Assembly: GCF_024793945.1 (NCBI RefSeq)
Contig: NZ_JANUSD010000004.1
Span: 62,001 to 126,000 of the forward strand
Reading direction: 5' to 3'
DNA from: Emticicia fluvialis
GTDB taxonomy: Bacteria; Bacteroidota; Bacteroidia; Cytophagales; Spirosomataceae
DNA length: 64,000 nucleotides
Shown: positions 44,419-54,099 of the stretch, in pieces
Position numbering within the stretch: position 1 is the stretch's first letter
Layout of the letters: the number at the start of each line of letters is the position of its first letter
Notes under the pieces: model-generated
The model's database searches: none
Told to the model about the DNA's origin: nothing
The model's input: the letters and a program-made list of their open reading frames with translations, nothing else
Program-made: the position numbers and the translations under genes

Positions 44419-45261
44419 ATGAGACTCAGTTGTTTAGTTCTTTTTTTTGGTATGCTTGCCACATCAACAAGCTTATCGCAAAAAAACACCCCGCTTGTAA
44501 TAGCCACTTATAATCTGCGTTATAATACACCAAACGATGGCGTTAATGCCTGGCCTAACAGAAAAGAGTTTGTTAAGGCGCTTATCGGTTTTCATGAGTT
44601 TGATATTTTCGGAACACAGGAAGGTTTAAGAGGACAACTGGATGATATTGCCGAAATGAAGGATTTTGCCTTTATCGGCAAAGGCCGCGATGACGGTGAT
44701 AAAGCAGGAGAACACTCGGCAATTTTCTATAAAAAATCAAGATTCAAAGTGTTGAAATCTGGTGATTTCTGGTTGAGTGAAACACCTGATAAACCCGGAA
44801 AAGGCTGGGATGCCACCTGCTGCAACAGAATATGCTCATGGGCCAAGTTTCAGGATTTAACCACCCGGAAAAGCTTTTATTTCTTTAGTGTACACTTTGA
44901 CCACCAGGGGGTTGAGGCGCGCAGGCAGTCAGGCAAACTAATGGTTAAAAAAATTAAGGAAATTGCCGCCGACGCACCAGCCATTTGTGTAGGCGACTTT
45001 AATTCAACCCCGGAAACGGAACAAATTAAAGAAATACAAACCCTTTTGAACGACGCCCATAATGTAACTATTATGCCTCCGTACGGCCCTGAGGGTACAT
45101 TTAATGCATTTAAGTTTGATGCCCCAATGAATAACAGAATTGACTACATTTTTGTAGATAAAAAAATAAAGGTGCTGAAATACGGTGTACTTACCGATGC
45201 CAAAGAACAACGGTATCCGTCAGACCACCAGCCTGTAGTTATAAAGGCACTTATTGACTGA
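44419..45261 (+). CDS. Secreted endonuclease/exonuclease/phosphatase-family protein
   Basis: 280 residues. A signal peptide (RLSCLVLFFGMLATSTSLS) is followed by the EEP fold: IATYNLRYNTPNDGVNAW with the metal-binding Asn, FGTQEG with the Glu, VHFDHQG with a catalytic His, VGDFNSTPE with Asp and Asn, and SDHQPVVIK at the end. All catalytic residues are present, so a metal-dependent phosphodiesterase or phosphatase is likely. Exported members act on nucleic acids, sphingomyelin-like lipids or inositol phosphates; the substrate is not decided here. Single gene between two terminators. Confidence 0.9.
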   Translation: MRLSCLVLFFGMLATSTSLSQKNTPLVIATYNLRYNTPNDGVNAWPNRKEFVKALIGFHEFDIFGTQEGLRGQLDDIAEMKDFAFIGKGRDDGDKAGEHSAIFYKKSRFKVLKSGDFWLSETPDKPGKGWDATCCNRICSWAKFQDLTTRKSFYFFSVHFDHQGVEARRQSGKLMVKKIKEIAADAPAICVGDFNSTPETEQIKEIQTLLNDAHNVTIMPPYGPEGTFNAFKFDAPMNNRIDYIFVDKKIKVLKYGVLTDAKEQRYPSDHQPVVIKALID

Positions 45262-45278
45262 AAAACCAATATCGTCGG

Positions 45279-45320
45279 AAAAAGAGGTCATTCCCTGCAA
45301 GGGTCAATGACCTCTTTTTT
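45279..45320 (+). terminator. Terminator after the EEP-family gene
   Basis: A perfect 14-base stem (45279-45292 with 45306-45319), with a small inner CCCT/AGGG pairing in the loop and a T-run at the end. Confidence 0.88.
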
Positions 45321-45462
45321 CAATTCCGCGATTAATTTTTCCTGCAATCGTTAGTTTTGTGATGCCTGAAAATAAAAAAATACGGATTCTTTTGATGTCT
45401 TTGGATAATTACCTGATATTTGCCGCATGCTAATGACTAACCACCCATTATCCTCAATTTTT

Positions 45463-47457
45463 ATGAAGCGCATTGCTGTTTTACTACTGCTTTCTACTTT
45501 TTCACATTTAGTTTTTTCGCAGATCCAGGTGCCCAATGTTAAATTTGGGGTTTATAGTTTACCTGAACTGGAAATGAAAACCTATGCAAAGGACTCAACA
45601 GCTGAGGCCGTTGTACTTTATGATTTTGCCGACTATTCCTACACATTTCAGGACAATATACCAGTAGTGGCTTATAATTTTCATAAGCGCATAAAGATTC
45701 TAAAGAAGTCAGGGCTTGAAAGAGGCACAATGACAATTCCTTTCAGATTTGAATCATCAATGGAAAGGCAGGAGCTGGTGCGGAATATTAAAGGCATGAC
45801 CTACAACCTTGAGAACGGCACAGTTCAAATTACAGAATTGACCAGTAAGTCAATCTTTGAGGAAAAAACATCCAACAATACCCGTGAAATGAAAATCATA
45901 TTTCCACAGGTAAAAGAGGGTTCGGTTATTGACCTCAGCTATTCCATCGAATCTCCTTTATGGTATTTTTTACGTAACTGGTCATTTCAGCAAGACATAC
46001 CAGTGGCATGGAGTGGTATTAAAGCTACAATACCGGGTTATTTTGATTTCAAACTTACCTACTTTGGTTATCATCCTTTTGCCATTAAAGAAGTAAAAGA
46101 GGGTAAGTCAGTCTTTATTACACGAGTTACGCCTTTAGGTGAAGAAATAAAAGACCCTTATCTGGCATATCATTTTGCCATGAAAGACCTGCCTGCCTTA
46201 AGACCTGACGATTTCATGACTACCGTAGAAGACTACAGGAGTTCAATTGATTTTGAGCTTGCCCGGACGGTTTTCCCAACCACCGGAGAGCGTGTTTATT
46301 CTGTAACCTATAAAGACCTTACAAAAACACTTTTGGAAGAAAGTAATTATGGCGTAGCTATCAGGAAATTTGGTAAAACTGCCAAAAAAATTGCCGCCGA
46401 AATAACAGCAAAAGCAGCTTCAAAAGATTCAATGGCAATTATTGGTGCGGCTTATGATTATATTAGAAACACCGTCAATTGGAATGGCGAAAACCGCATT
46501 GTTGTTACAGCAAAACTAGACCAGATATATGAAAAAAAACAGGGCACATCAACAGAAATAAATCTTATTCTGGTTGCTGTGTTGAATGAGCTGGGCTACG
46601 ACAGTAATCCTGTATTGTTAAGCACCAGGGCACATGGTAAAGTGCTTACCGAAATAGCGCTCATAGACCGTTTTAATTATAGCGTTGCTCATATTATGGT
46701 TAATGGCAAAGATTTTTTGCTTGATGCCAGCGACAGATACGTAAAAATGAATATGCTGCCTAAACGATGCCTGAACGAACGTGGCTGGCTTGTATCAAAA
46801 AATCCAAAATGGGTTTCACTGGCTCCTAACGGACGAAAGCAAAGTACCATTGAATTAGTATTTGATATAGCAGAAGACCAACAGTTGAAAGGTTACTTTA
46901 CTGAAACTTTTTATGGTTATGGAAGTAGTGAAAAGAAAGCCGAGATTGATGGAGAGGGTAGTGAGAAATACATAGAAAAACTAAAATCTCAATTTACACA
47001 GTTTGAGAATCCGGCCTTTTCAGTAAAGGAAAGTGAAAATGGAGACGCCAGAGTACATTGCAAAACCACCGTTAACGAGGCCTACACAATTGCCGGTGAT
47101 AGGATATTCATGCAGCCACTTTTATGGAAAGCCCAAAGTAAAAACCCGTTTATGCAGTCAGAAAGACGGTATCCTGTTGATTTTGGATACGGTATTCAGG
47201 AGACAATTATGGCAAGATATACCATTCCTCAGAATTACACAGTAGAAAGCCTGCCCACTTATTTGAATATCTATCTGCCTAACAATAAGGGAAAATATCT
47301 TTTTATGATAAAGGCCGAAAACGGAGTAATTGAATTAACAAGCCAGTTGTTGATTGCAAAGTCAGTTTTTTCTTCGGATGAGTACTTTGAGCTGAAAGAG
47401 TTATTTACTAAAATGATGGCTAAACAGGGCGAGCAGATTGTTTTAAAGAAGAAGTAA
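45463..47457 (+). CDS. DUF3857/transglutaminase-like protein 1, catalytic cysteine absent
   Basis: 664 residues from the ATG at 45463 (MKRIAVLLLLSTFSHLVF). Exported. A DUF3857 domain (about 50-215) comes first, then a transglutaminase-like domain, then a C-terminal beta-rich part. At the catalytic site the usual GDCxD reads GTSTEINLIL, so the nucleophile position has S363. The histidine region NYSVAHIMVNG and DASDRY are kept. It therefore cannot be a normal cysteine transglutaminase or peptidase. It is the first of three tandem paralogues, with a 64-base gap to the next. Confidence 0.85.
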   Translation: MKRIAVLLLLSTFSHLVFSQIQVPNVKFGVYSLPELEMKTYAKDSTAEAVVLYDFADYSYTFQDNIPVVAYNFHKRIKILKKSGLERGTMTIPFRFESSMERQELVRNIKGMTYNLENGTVQITELTSKSIFEEKTSNNTREMKIIFPQVKEGSVIDLSYSIESPLWYFLRNWSFQQDIPVAWSGIKATIPGYFDFKLTYFGYHPFAIKEVKEGKSVFITRVTPLGEEIKDPYLAYHFAMKDLPALRPDDFMTTVEDYRSSIDFELARTVFPTTGERVYSVTYKDLTKTLLEESNYGVAIRKFGKTAKKIAAEITAKAASKDSMAIIGAAYDYIRNTVNWNGENRIVVTAKLDQIYEKKQGTSTEINLILVAVLNELGYDSNPVLLSTRAHGKVLTEIALIDRFNYSVAHIMVNGKDFLLDASDRYVKMNMLPKRCLNERGWLVSKNPKWVSLAPNGRKQSTIELVFDIAEDQQLKGYFTETFYGYGSSEKKAEIDGEGSEKYIEKLKSQFTQFENPAFSVKESENGDARVHCKTTVNEAYTIAGDRIFMQPLLWKAQSKNPFMQSERRYPVDFGYGIQETIMARYTIPQNYTVESLPTYLNIYLPNNKGKYLFMIKAENGVIELTSQLLIAKSVFSSDEYFELKELFTKMMAKQGEQIVLKKK

Positions 47458-47521
47458 AACCGGCAGGTTTTTCAAGGGGCTTTATTACATTTTGTTTCAT
47501 TTTTTATTACCGCAAACTTTT

Positions 47522-49492
47522 ATGAAGAAATTACTATTACTGCTGGTAACTAGCTGTGCAAATCTGGTTTATGCGCAAAAAAATACAGAACCTGTAGTGA
47601 AATTCGGCGAGATAAGCAGAGCCGAAGTTGAAATGAATGTGTACCCGGCAGACTCAACGGCCGACGCCGTTTTTCTATATGACCACGGCACAACCACTTT
47701 TGATTTGCGCAGTAACATGATTCAAACCAGATTTACCTACCACGGAAGGATAAAAATTCTGAAAAAATCTGCCTTGGATTTAGGAACCATCGCCAGGCAA
47801 ATCTACAAAGACGGCGCTGATAAAAGCGAGTATATCAACGATATTAAAGGTTATACATATAATCTTGAAAACGGTGAAATTAAAAGAGACAAGCTTACCA
47901 AAGAATCTATTTTCTCAGAAAAGCCGGTTGGTAATGTACAGGATGTAAAAATAGTTATGCCTAATGTTAAGGTGGGGTCAGTAATTGAATATTCTTTCAA
48001 TATTGAAACACCTTTTTCTATATCCAATAACCCTAAGCCCTGGTCTTTTCAGGGGCTGTATCCTGCATTGTGGAGCATTTATGAAATTACTATTCCTTCG
48101 TTTTTTCATTACCGCATTCTGATGTCAGGCTATTTAGACCTGACAGATAATCAGACAAAACCTGTGAATGTATCATTCGGGACACAGACGGAAAGTGGTT
48201 TGTTTCAAAGGTTTATAATGAAAGACGTGCCTGCTTTCAGGAACGAGGCTTTTATTACCACATCGAGCGACTATGTAACGAAGATGGATTTTGAACTGGC
48301 ATCTGTCAATTGGCCCGGGTACCTAATAAAAGATTTTTCTTTAGACTACCCTTCGCTTAACAATACAATGCTTGAGGCCTCTATTTTGGGGGGGCAGTTA
48401 AAACATACTGGTTTTTTATCTGGGGTAGCCAAAGATATTTCAAAAACCTATGCTGATTCATCAAGCCGAATAAAAGCTGCCTGTGAATATATTCAGAAAA
48501 ATATTAAGTGGAACAGGATGGACGGTCTGTATTCAAACAGTATCCGGAAAGTATTTGATTCACGGACGGGTGACGCCGGCGACATAAATCTGTTACTGAT
48601 TGCCTTACTAAGAGAACTCGGGTTTGATGCCAATCCTGTTATTTTAAGTACCAGAAGCCATGGCAAAATTCATGAGCAGTTTGCACTGCGCAAAAGATTT
48701 AATTATGTAGTTGCACATATTGAGCGTAATGGTAAAGATCTATTGCTGGATGGCACTGATGAATACCAGAAACCAGGGATGCTACCGGTTCAGTGCCTGA
48801 ATGGCAAAGGTTGGTTGGTGCATCCAGAAAAGCCGCGGTTTGTTTCATTGGCACCTGCTGAGAAAGAACTTAAATTTAAAAAGGCAGATCTTTCGTTGAG
48901 TGAAGACGGCGAATTGCAGGGTGTAATTACGAGGTCTTACGGAGGGTATGGCGATTTAACAGCTAAAAAAGATTTTAACAGACTGGGCGCTGATAATTAT
49001 CTGGATGAAGTAAAAAAGAAGCAGGAGTCGTGGACAATTGAAAAAGCTGATTATGCCAATACAACCGCAGTCAATGAATCTTTTGAGGCAAAATACCAGG
49101 TAACGCTAAATAATTATGCTACCAAGGCGGGTAAAATGCTTCATTTCAAGCCGATGCTATCTGAAGGGTTTGAAGAAAACCCTTTGAAAACCAAAGACCG
49201 GGTTTATCCTATTGACATGGCTTACCCGAAAGAAGAAATATTTATTGGTAATTTTGAAATACCGGAAGGTTATTCAGTTGCCGAATTACCCAAAAATACA
49301 GTAATAAGCCTGCCCGGAAACGGAGGCAGGTTTATGTATTCAGTTGCAGTAAACGGAAAAAACATGATGGTTTCCAGCCGCGTACAATTTCTGAAACCAG
49401 TATATTATGCAGAAGAATACCCGATTCTGCAAGAGTTCTATGACAAAATAGTTGCCAAGCATAATGAGCTAATAACACTCAAGAAAAATTAG
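47522..49492 (+). CDS. DUF3857/transglutaminase-like protein 2, catalytic cysteine absent
   Basis: 656 residues from the ATG at 47522 (MKKLLLLLVTSCANLVYAQ). Same plan as the preceding gene, clearly a paralogue: both start VKFGxxSxxExEMxxYxxDSTADAV-like. At the catalytic site GDAGDINLLL puts A352 where Cys is expected, while NYVVAHIERNGKDLLLDGTDEY keeps the His and Asp region. It is probably a binding or scaffolding protein in the periplasm or outer membrane. It stands 6 bases before the third paralogue. Confidence 0.85.
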   Translation: MKKLLLLLVTSCANLVYAQKNTEPVVKFGEISRAEVEMNVYPADSTADAVFLYDHGTTTFDLRSNMIQTRFTYHGRIKILKKSALDLGTIARQIYKDGADKSEYINDIKGYTYNLENGEIKRDKLTKESIFSEKPVGNVQDVKIVMPNVKVGSVIEYSFNIETPFSISNNPKPWSFQGLYPALWSIYEITIPSFFHYRILMSGYLDLTDNQTKPVNVSFGTQTESGLFQRFIMKDVPAFRNEAFITTSSDYVTKMDFELASVNWPGYLIKDFSLDYPSLNNTMLEASILGGQLKHTGFLSGVAKDISKTYADSSSRIKAACEYIQKNIKWNRMDGLYSNSIRKVFDSRTGDAGDINLLLIALLRELGFDANPVILSTRSHGKIHEQFALRKRFNYVVAHIERNGKDLLLDGTDEYQKPGMLPVQCLNGKGWLVHPEKPRFVSLAPAEKELKFKKADLSLSEDGELQGVITRSYGGYGDLTAKKDFNRLGADNYLDEVKKKQESWTIEKADYANTTAVNESFEAKYQVTLNNYATKAGKMLHFKPMLSEGFEENPLKTKDRVYPIDMAYPKEEIFIGNFEIPEGYSVAELPKNTVISLPGNGGRFMYSVAVNGKNMMVSSRVQFLKPVYYAEEYPILQEFYDKIVAKHNELITLKKN

Positions 49493-49498
49493 TAAGTA

Positions 49499-51394
49499 AT
49501 GAAATACCTCATTGTATTTTTGATAAGTTTTCAAGCAATTGCGCAAGACTTTTCTGCTGCATTCATACCGGCAGAGCTAAAAGAAAAAGCCCATGCGGTA
49601 GTGCGTAATCATGAAACTGAGTTCTATGTAAAAAATCCCGGAGAAGGCGTTACAAAAGTAAAAGGCACAATTACTATTCTGGACGAAAAAGGTAATGGAC
49701 ATGCCAGCATTGTCATGTACTTTAATAAGTTTACGAAGATAAACAGTATTGAGGCAAGTATATACGACGCCTACGGTAAAACAGTAAAAAAGCTGAAGAA
49801 GAGCGACTTTGATAGCTTTAACACTGCATCCGGGCAAAACTCTATTGAAGACAGCTACGTAAAAGTGGCTTCACTTGCGCATACGTCATTTCCATATACC
49901 ATTGATTATTCTTATCAGATTACAGAGAAGAATATGATGTTTTACCCTGCCTGGGATGCAGTAGTTGACAACGCTGAGTTTACTTCAGTGGTTAAATCAT
50001 CGTTCAGGGTTTCAATGCCAAAGGATTTAGCGCTAAGATACAAAGAACAGAATATGCCTGGAAAAGTATCCATTACTCAGGACGATAACCGCACAATTTA
50101 TAGTTGGAGTGTGAATAACCTGCAACCAATAGAACGAGAAACCAATAGCCCTGGATACGCAGAAATAATGCCCAGGGTTTATACCGGCCCGACACAATTT
50201 GAAGTAGATGATTATAAAGGCAGTATTAAATCATGGAGCGACATCGCCAGGTTTTATGGTGAGCTTAATTTAGGTAGAGATAAGCTGCCTGCTGATTTTA
50301 CGTCTAAGTTAATGCTCCATGTAAAAGATGAACAGGATGTAACCAATAAAATTAAGAAAGTGTATGAATACCTGCAGGCAAATACAAGGTATGTTAGCAT
50401 ACAATTAGGTATTGGTGGCTGGCAGTCTATGAAAGCCACTGATGTGGCCACCAAAGGCTATGGCGATTGTAAGGCATTAACCAATTTTACAAAAGGTATG
50501 CTGAAAGAACTCGGCATTAACTCTTATGAGGCGCTGGTGCTTGCCGGTGAAAAGAAAGCCGATATTCAGACAGATTTTCCTTCTTTTCAGTTCAATCATG
50601 TTATTTTATGTGTACCCATGCCTAAGGATACACTCTGGCTTGAATGTACAAGCCAGAATAACCCGTTTGGCTATCTGGGTAGCTTTACCGGCGACAGGCA
50701 CGTCCTACTGCTTGCCGAAAACGGCGGCAAGCTGGTAAAAACACCAACTTATAAACCTTCTGATAACCAGCTTTTAAGAACTGCCTTTGTAAATATCAAT
50801 GAAAACGGCGAGGCTGATGCCGACATAAAAACCGAGTATACCGGCTTACAACATGAGATTTTTGCTGAGGTTGCCAATTCTTTAAATACCAACGACCAGA
50901 AAAAGTGGTTGTATAAGAACCTGAGTTTGCCAAGTGTAGAAATTATCAGTTTCTCATTAAAAGAGAAAAAAGATAAACTACCTTCTGTTGAGGAAAAACT
51001 GAATCTGCACCTGAGAAACATAGCCAATAAAAGTGGCACACGTACATTTATTACTGCAAATATGTTTAATCAGCAAGGAGGGATTCCTCTGGTTTCGGCA
51101 AGCAGAAAAACTGAACTTCAACTCAACAACAACTACCAGGATATCGATAAAATATCTTTTAAAGTACCTAAAGGGTATGCAGTAGAATATTTGCCTGAAC
51201 CTGTAAAAATTGACACCCGCTTTGGTACCTATATTTCGGAGGCCCGCTTAAAAGGCGATACCATTTACTATGAACGAGACCTGAGCATCATTAAAGGCCG
51301 CCATGCGCCGTCGGTATATAATGAATGGGTCAATTTCAGAAAAAAGATTGTTAAGGCCGATAAAAATCAGATTGTGTTAATCATGAAACCGTAA
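49499..51394 (+). CDS. DUF3857/transglutaminase-like protein 3, active-site cysteine present
   Basis: 631 residues with a signal peptide (KYLIVFLISFQAIAQ). DUF3857 domain at about 40-215, transglutaminase-like domain at about 265-400. The catalytic motif is whole: GYGDCKALTNF with C324, FNHVILCVP with the His, and WLECTSQNNPFGYLG with the acidic third residue. It may be a transpeptidase or peptidase in the periplasm. It is the only one of the three tandem copies with the cysteine. Its stop faces the hpt stop across 23 bases without an evident terminator. Confidence 0.88.
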   Translation: MKYLIVFLISFQAIAQDFSAAFIPAELKEKAHAVVRNHETEFYVKNPGEGVTKVKGTITILDEKGNGHASIVMYFNKFTKINSIEASIYDAYGKTVKKLKKSDFDSFNTASGQNSIEDSYVKVASLAHTSFPYTIDYSYQITEKNMMFYPAWDAVVDNAEFTSVVKSSFRVSMPKDLALRYKEQNMPGKVSITQDDNRTIYSWSVNNLQPIERETNSPGYAEIMPRVYTGPTQFEVDDYKGSIKSWSDIARFYGELNLGRDKLPADFTSKLMLHVKDEQDVTNKIKKVYEYLQANTRYVSIQLGIGGWQSMKATDVATKGYGDCKALTNFTKGMLKELGINSYEALVLAGEKKADIQTDFPSFQFNHVILCVPMPKDTLWLECTSQNNPFGYLGSFTGDRHVLLLAENGGKLVKTPTYKPSDNQLLRTAFVNINENGEADADIKTEYTGLQHEIFAEVANSLNTNDQKKWLYKNLSLPSVEIISFSLKEKKDKLPSVEEKLNLHLRNIANKSGTRTFITANMFNQQGGIPLVSASRKTELQLNNNYQDIDKISFKVPKGYAVEYLPEPVKIDTRFGTYISEARLKGDTIYYERDLSIIKGRHAPSVYNEWVNFRKKIVKADKNQIVLIMKP

Positions 51395-51417
51395 GGGTAT
51401 TGGTGCTTTGGGCTAAA

Positions 51418-51957
51418 CTATTCGTCTGCTGGTTGTAGAACATAAATGGCGTCCAGGTTTCTGCCCTGGCCGTCATAATCAAGACCGAAGCCCACCACAA
51501 ATTTGTTTTCAATCTCAAAGCCTGTATAGTCTACCTTTAAAGGTACTTTCAAGGCATCTGGTTTCAGCAGCAAGGTCATTATTTTTAATGAGGCTGGCTT
51601 TTGGGCTGCCAATTGCGCCAGCACTTCATGCATAGTAAGACCGGTGTCAACAATATCTTCTACAATTATTACGTGTCTGTATTTTACGTCTTCTGTAAGT
51701 CCCAGGATCTGTTTTACCTGCCCGGTCGATTCAGTTTTCTGATAGGAGGCCACCCGTATGAACGTAATTTCGCAATCAATTTCAATAGACTTGAACAAGT
51801 CGCTCACAAACATAAAAGAACCATTCAAAACACCGATCAGTAATGGATTCTTTCCTTCATAATCTTTGTTTATCTGATGTGCCAGGGCTTTGATTCTGTT
51901 CTGTAATTGTTCTGAATCAATAAACTGAACAAAGTTTTTATCTTTTATATGTTTCAT
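51418..51957 (-). CDS. hpt: Hypoxanthine phosphoribosyltransferase
   Basis: Salvages hypoxanthine (and often guanine) with PRPP to IMP or GMP; cytoplasmic. 179 residues from the ATG at 51957 (MKHIKDKNFVQFIDSEQ). The first loop is VLNGSFMFVSDL, the flexible loop SYQKTESTGQV is whole, and the PRPP motif is VIIVEDIVDTGLTM. The purine-binding end is KFVVGFGLDYDGQGRNLDAIYVL. Normal length for the family. It shares the upstream region with the divergent TPR gene. Confidence 0.94.
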   Translation of the reverse strand: MKHIKDKNFVQFIDSEQLQNRIKALAHQINKDYEGKNPLLIGVLNGSFMFVSDLFKSIEIDCEITFIRVASYQKTESTGQVKQILGLTEDVKYRHVIIVEDIVDTGLTMHEVLAQLAAQKPASLKIMTLLLKPDALKVPLKVDYTGFEIENKFVVGFGLDYDGQGRNLDAIYVLQPADE

Positions 51958-52055
51958 ATTATTTGGCGACAGAAGGCCGGAGGTGTATTTTGGCAACAAT
52001 TTAGTAATTTTGGGTCAGAAAATTAATTTTAAGAAAATTTTAAGTTTTGCAATTT

Positions 52056-52063
52056 TATTTTTG
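52056..52063 (+). promoter_or_regulatory. -7 box of the TPR gene promoter
   Basis: TATTTTTG 33 bases before the ATG at 52096. No TTG stands at the -33 distance. Confidence 0.4.
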
Positions 52064-52095
52064 TTCCTTTCGTTAATCTGGAAAATCTGAATAAA

Positions 52096-53310
52096 ATGAG
52101 AGTAAAATATAGCTGGTTGATTCTTTTACTTGTATCGCAGGCTGCTGTTGCGCAGTTTTCGTGGTTTGGTGGCACTACCAAAAAGAAGCAACATGAAATA
52201 TTATTGGCCAACAGAGCTATACAAATTGAGGCAACCGAGGCCATAAATAATATGTATAATTTTAATTATGATGCCGCCGAGCGGGATTTTAAGTGGTTGA
52301 CGGTGAAATACCCTGAGCATCCGATTGGTTATTTTCTGATTGGCCTGAATGAATGGTGGAAGATACTACCCGATAGTAAGAATGAGAAATATGACGACGC
52401 CTGTTTTTATTACATGGATAAAGCCATTGACCTGGCCGATGACATGCTGGATGATGACAGTGAAGACAAAGAAGCCGCATTCTTTATGTCGGCGGCGTAT
52501 GCTGTAAAGGGACGCTTGCATTCAGAACGTGAAAACTGGATAAAGGCCGCCTGGGCCAGTAAACAAGCCATGAAATACCTTGAAAAATGCCGGGGCTTTG
52601 GCGATTTCAGCCCCGAACTGGCTATTGGCGATGGCCTATATAATTACTATTCAAAGTGGATACCTGAGAATTATCCATCTTTAAAACCTATGCTGATTTT
52701 CTTCCGTAAGGGTGTAAAGAATGATGGTATTAAACAATTGGAGTATGTAGCACAAAATGCTTTTTATACCCGCATGGAAGCCAAGTATTTTCTGATGCAG
52801 ATATACTCTATGGAAAACCAGCATCTGAAAGCCTATTACCTGGCGCAGCAGTTGCATCAGATGTACCCTAACAACTCCTTTTTTCATAGGTATGCTGCGC
52901 GCACGGCCTTTGTTATGGGGAAGTCGGCAGAGGCTGAGCAACTGGCTGAAGAGCTGCTGCATAATGTTAATTCGGGCAAAACGGGTTATGAAGCCACTGC
53001 TGGCCGATATGCCGCGTATATACTGGGCTATATAAACATGAATTACAAAAATGATATACCCAAAGCCAAAGAGTATTACCTGAAAACAATAGAATATGCC
53101 GAACAAGCCAAAGCCAAAGAATCGGGATATTTTCTGGCAGCTAATATGGCATTAGCTAAGGTTTCAGTAACCGAAAAAGATTATCCGAAGGCCATTCAAT
53201 ATTATACCATTGTGATGAATAATGCCGAAAAGAAATCTGACAATTATAAAGAAGCCAAAAAACAGATTGATGATTTGAAGAAACAAATGAAGGCAGCTAA
53301 AAAGAAGTAA
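52096..53310 (+). CDS. Exported TPR-repeat protein
   Basis: 404 residues with a signal peptide (RVKYSWLILLLVSQAAVAQ). The rest is almost all helical and holds tetratricopeptide-like repeats, clearest at the end: GRYAAYILGYINMNYKNDIPKAKEYYLKTIEYA and KDYPKAIQYYTIVMNNA. It closes with a very basic tail. No enzyme motif. It probably binds partner proteins in the periplasm; partner unknown. It is a single gene between divergent hpt and convergent Lrp-type genes. Confidence 0.8.
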   Translation: MRVKYSWLILLLVSQAAVAQFSWFGGTTKKKQHEILLANRAIQIEATEAINNMYNFNYDAAERDFKWLTVKYPEHPIGYFLIGLNEWWKILPDSKNEKYDDACFYYMDKAIDLADDMLDDDSEDKEAAFFMSAAYAVKGRLHSERENWIKAAWASKQAMKYLEKCRGFGDFSPELAIGDGLYNYYSKWIPENYPSLKPMLIFFRKGVKNDGIKQLEYVAQNAFYTRMEAKYFLMQIYSMENQHLKAYYLAQQLHQMYPNNSFFHRYAARTAFVMGKSAEAEQLAEELLHNVNSGKTGYEATAGRYAAYILGYINMNYKNDIPKAKEYYLKTIEYAEQAKAKESGYFLAANMALAKVSVTEKDYPKAIQYYTIVMNNAEKKSDNYKEAKKQIDDLKKQMKAAKKK

Positions 53311-53339
53311 CCTTTTGCGAAAGATTTTTTCGGATAAAA

Positions 53340-53371
53340 AAAGAGCCTTTTCCGGCAGGAGAAGGCTCTTT
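53340..53371. terminator. Terminator between the TPR and Lrp-type genes
   Basis: A 14-base stem (53340-53353 with 53358-53371, one U.G pair) and a 4-base loop. The A-run before it (53335-53341) gives a good U-tail for the minus-strand gene; the plus-strand tail is poor. Confidence 0.75.
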
Positions 53372-53391
53372 CGTATAGAAAGCCGTTATTT

Positions 53392-53862
53392 TCATGGCAC
53401 AGGTAATACCTGACTGTCTTTGAAACTGGAAAGAATAACCATTGTTTGTGTATTGGCTACTTCTTCTATTTCATTAATAGTTTCCATTATCAGTTTTTGA
53501 TATGAATTAATATCTTTGGCAATAACTTTCAATAAGAAATCGCAAGAACCTGTCACATGGTGGCATTCAATAATTTCCGGAACCCTCAGTATTTTCTCTA
53601 CAAAAGCATCAGTAATAGATTTTCTATGGCCTGAAAGAGAAACCTGAACGAAAGTCATAACACCAAGGCCAACTTTTTCTCTGTCAATCTGGGCATGGTA
53701 ACTTTTAATAATTCCTGATGATTCAAGTTTTTTTACACGTTCTAGTGTAGGTGCAGGTGATAATCCAATTTCTTTTGAAAGCTGTGCGTTGGTAATCTTG
53801 CCATTGCTTTGGAGAATCTCCAGAAGTTTATGGTCGATCGGGTCGAGTTTATTAATACTCAT
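53392..53862 (-). CDS. Lrp/AsnC-family transcriptional regulator
   Basis: 156 residues. An N-terminal winged helix (LDPIDHKLLEILQSNGKITN, SKEIGLSPAPTLERVKKLES) and a C-terminal RAM/ligand domain (VPEIIECHHVTGSCDFLLKV). It would bind an amino acid or a related small ligand and control metabolic genes. Its targets are not shown; it is not beside an amino-acid pathway gene, and its own promoter has no obvious palindrome. Confidence 0.94.
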   Translation of the reverse strand: MSINKLDPIDHKLLEILQSNGKITNAQLSKEIGLSPAPTLERVKKLESSGIIKSYHAQIDREKVGLGVMTFVQVSLSGHRKSITDAFVEKILRVPEIIECHHVTGSCDFLLKVIAKDINSYQKLIMETINEIEEVANTQTMVILSSFKDSQVLPVP

Positions 53863-53901
53863 TGCTTATAGGTATTTTGAAGTGCAAAATTTTATTTGGC
53901 G

Positions 53902-53933
53902 CAAAGTTATCGGTTTTTTCTTTAAAAGCCTAA
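53902..53933 (-). promoter_or_regulatory. Promoter of the Lrp-type gene
   Basis: On the minus strand TTAG (53933-53930), 20 bases, TAACTTTG (53909-53902). The start would be near 53895, with a leader of about 33 bases. Confidence 0.55.
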
Positions 53934-54099
53934 TATAATACGGAATAGTTGCCAAAATGGGAAATTATTTTTTGTAAATCCTGAAAAATCAAAAAACTGC
54001 CTTGTTGCTTTTATTGAAAGTAAATATGGAATGTAATTTTTCCAATTAGTGTTATTTGATTAATAAAACAGAATTGATTCAGGTAAAATACGTATAGAA

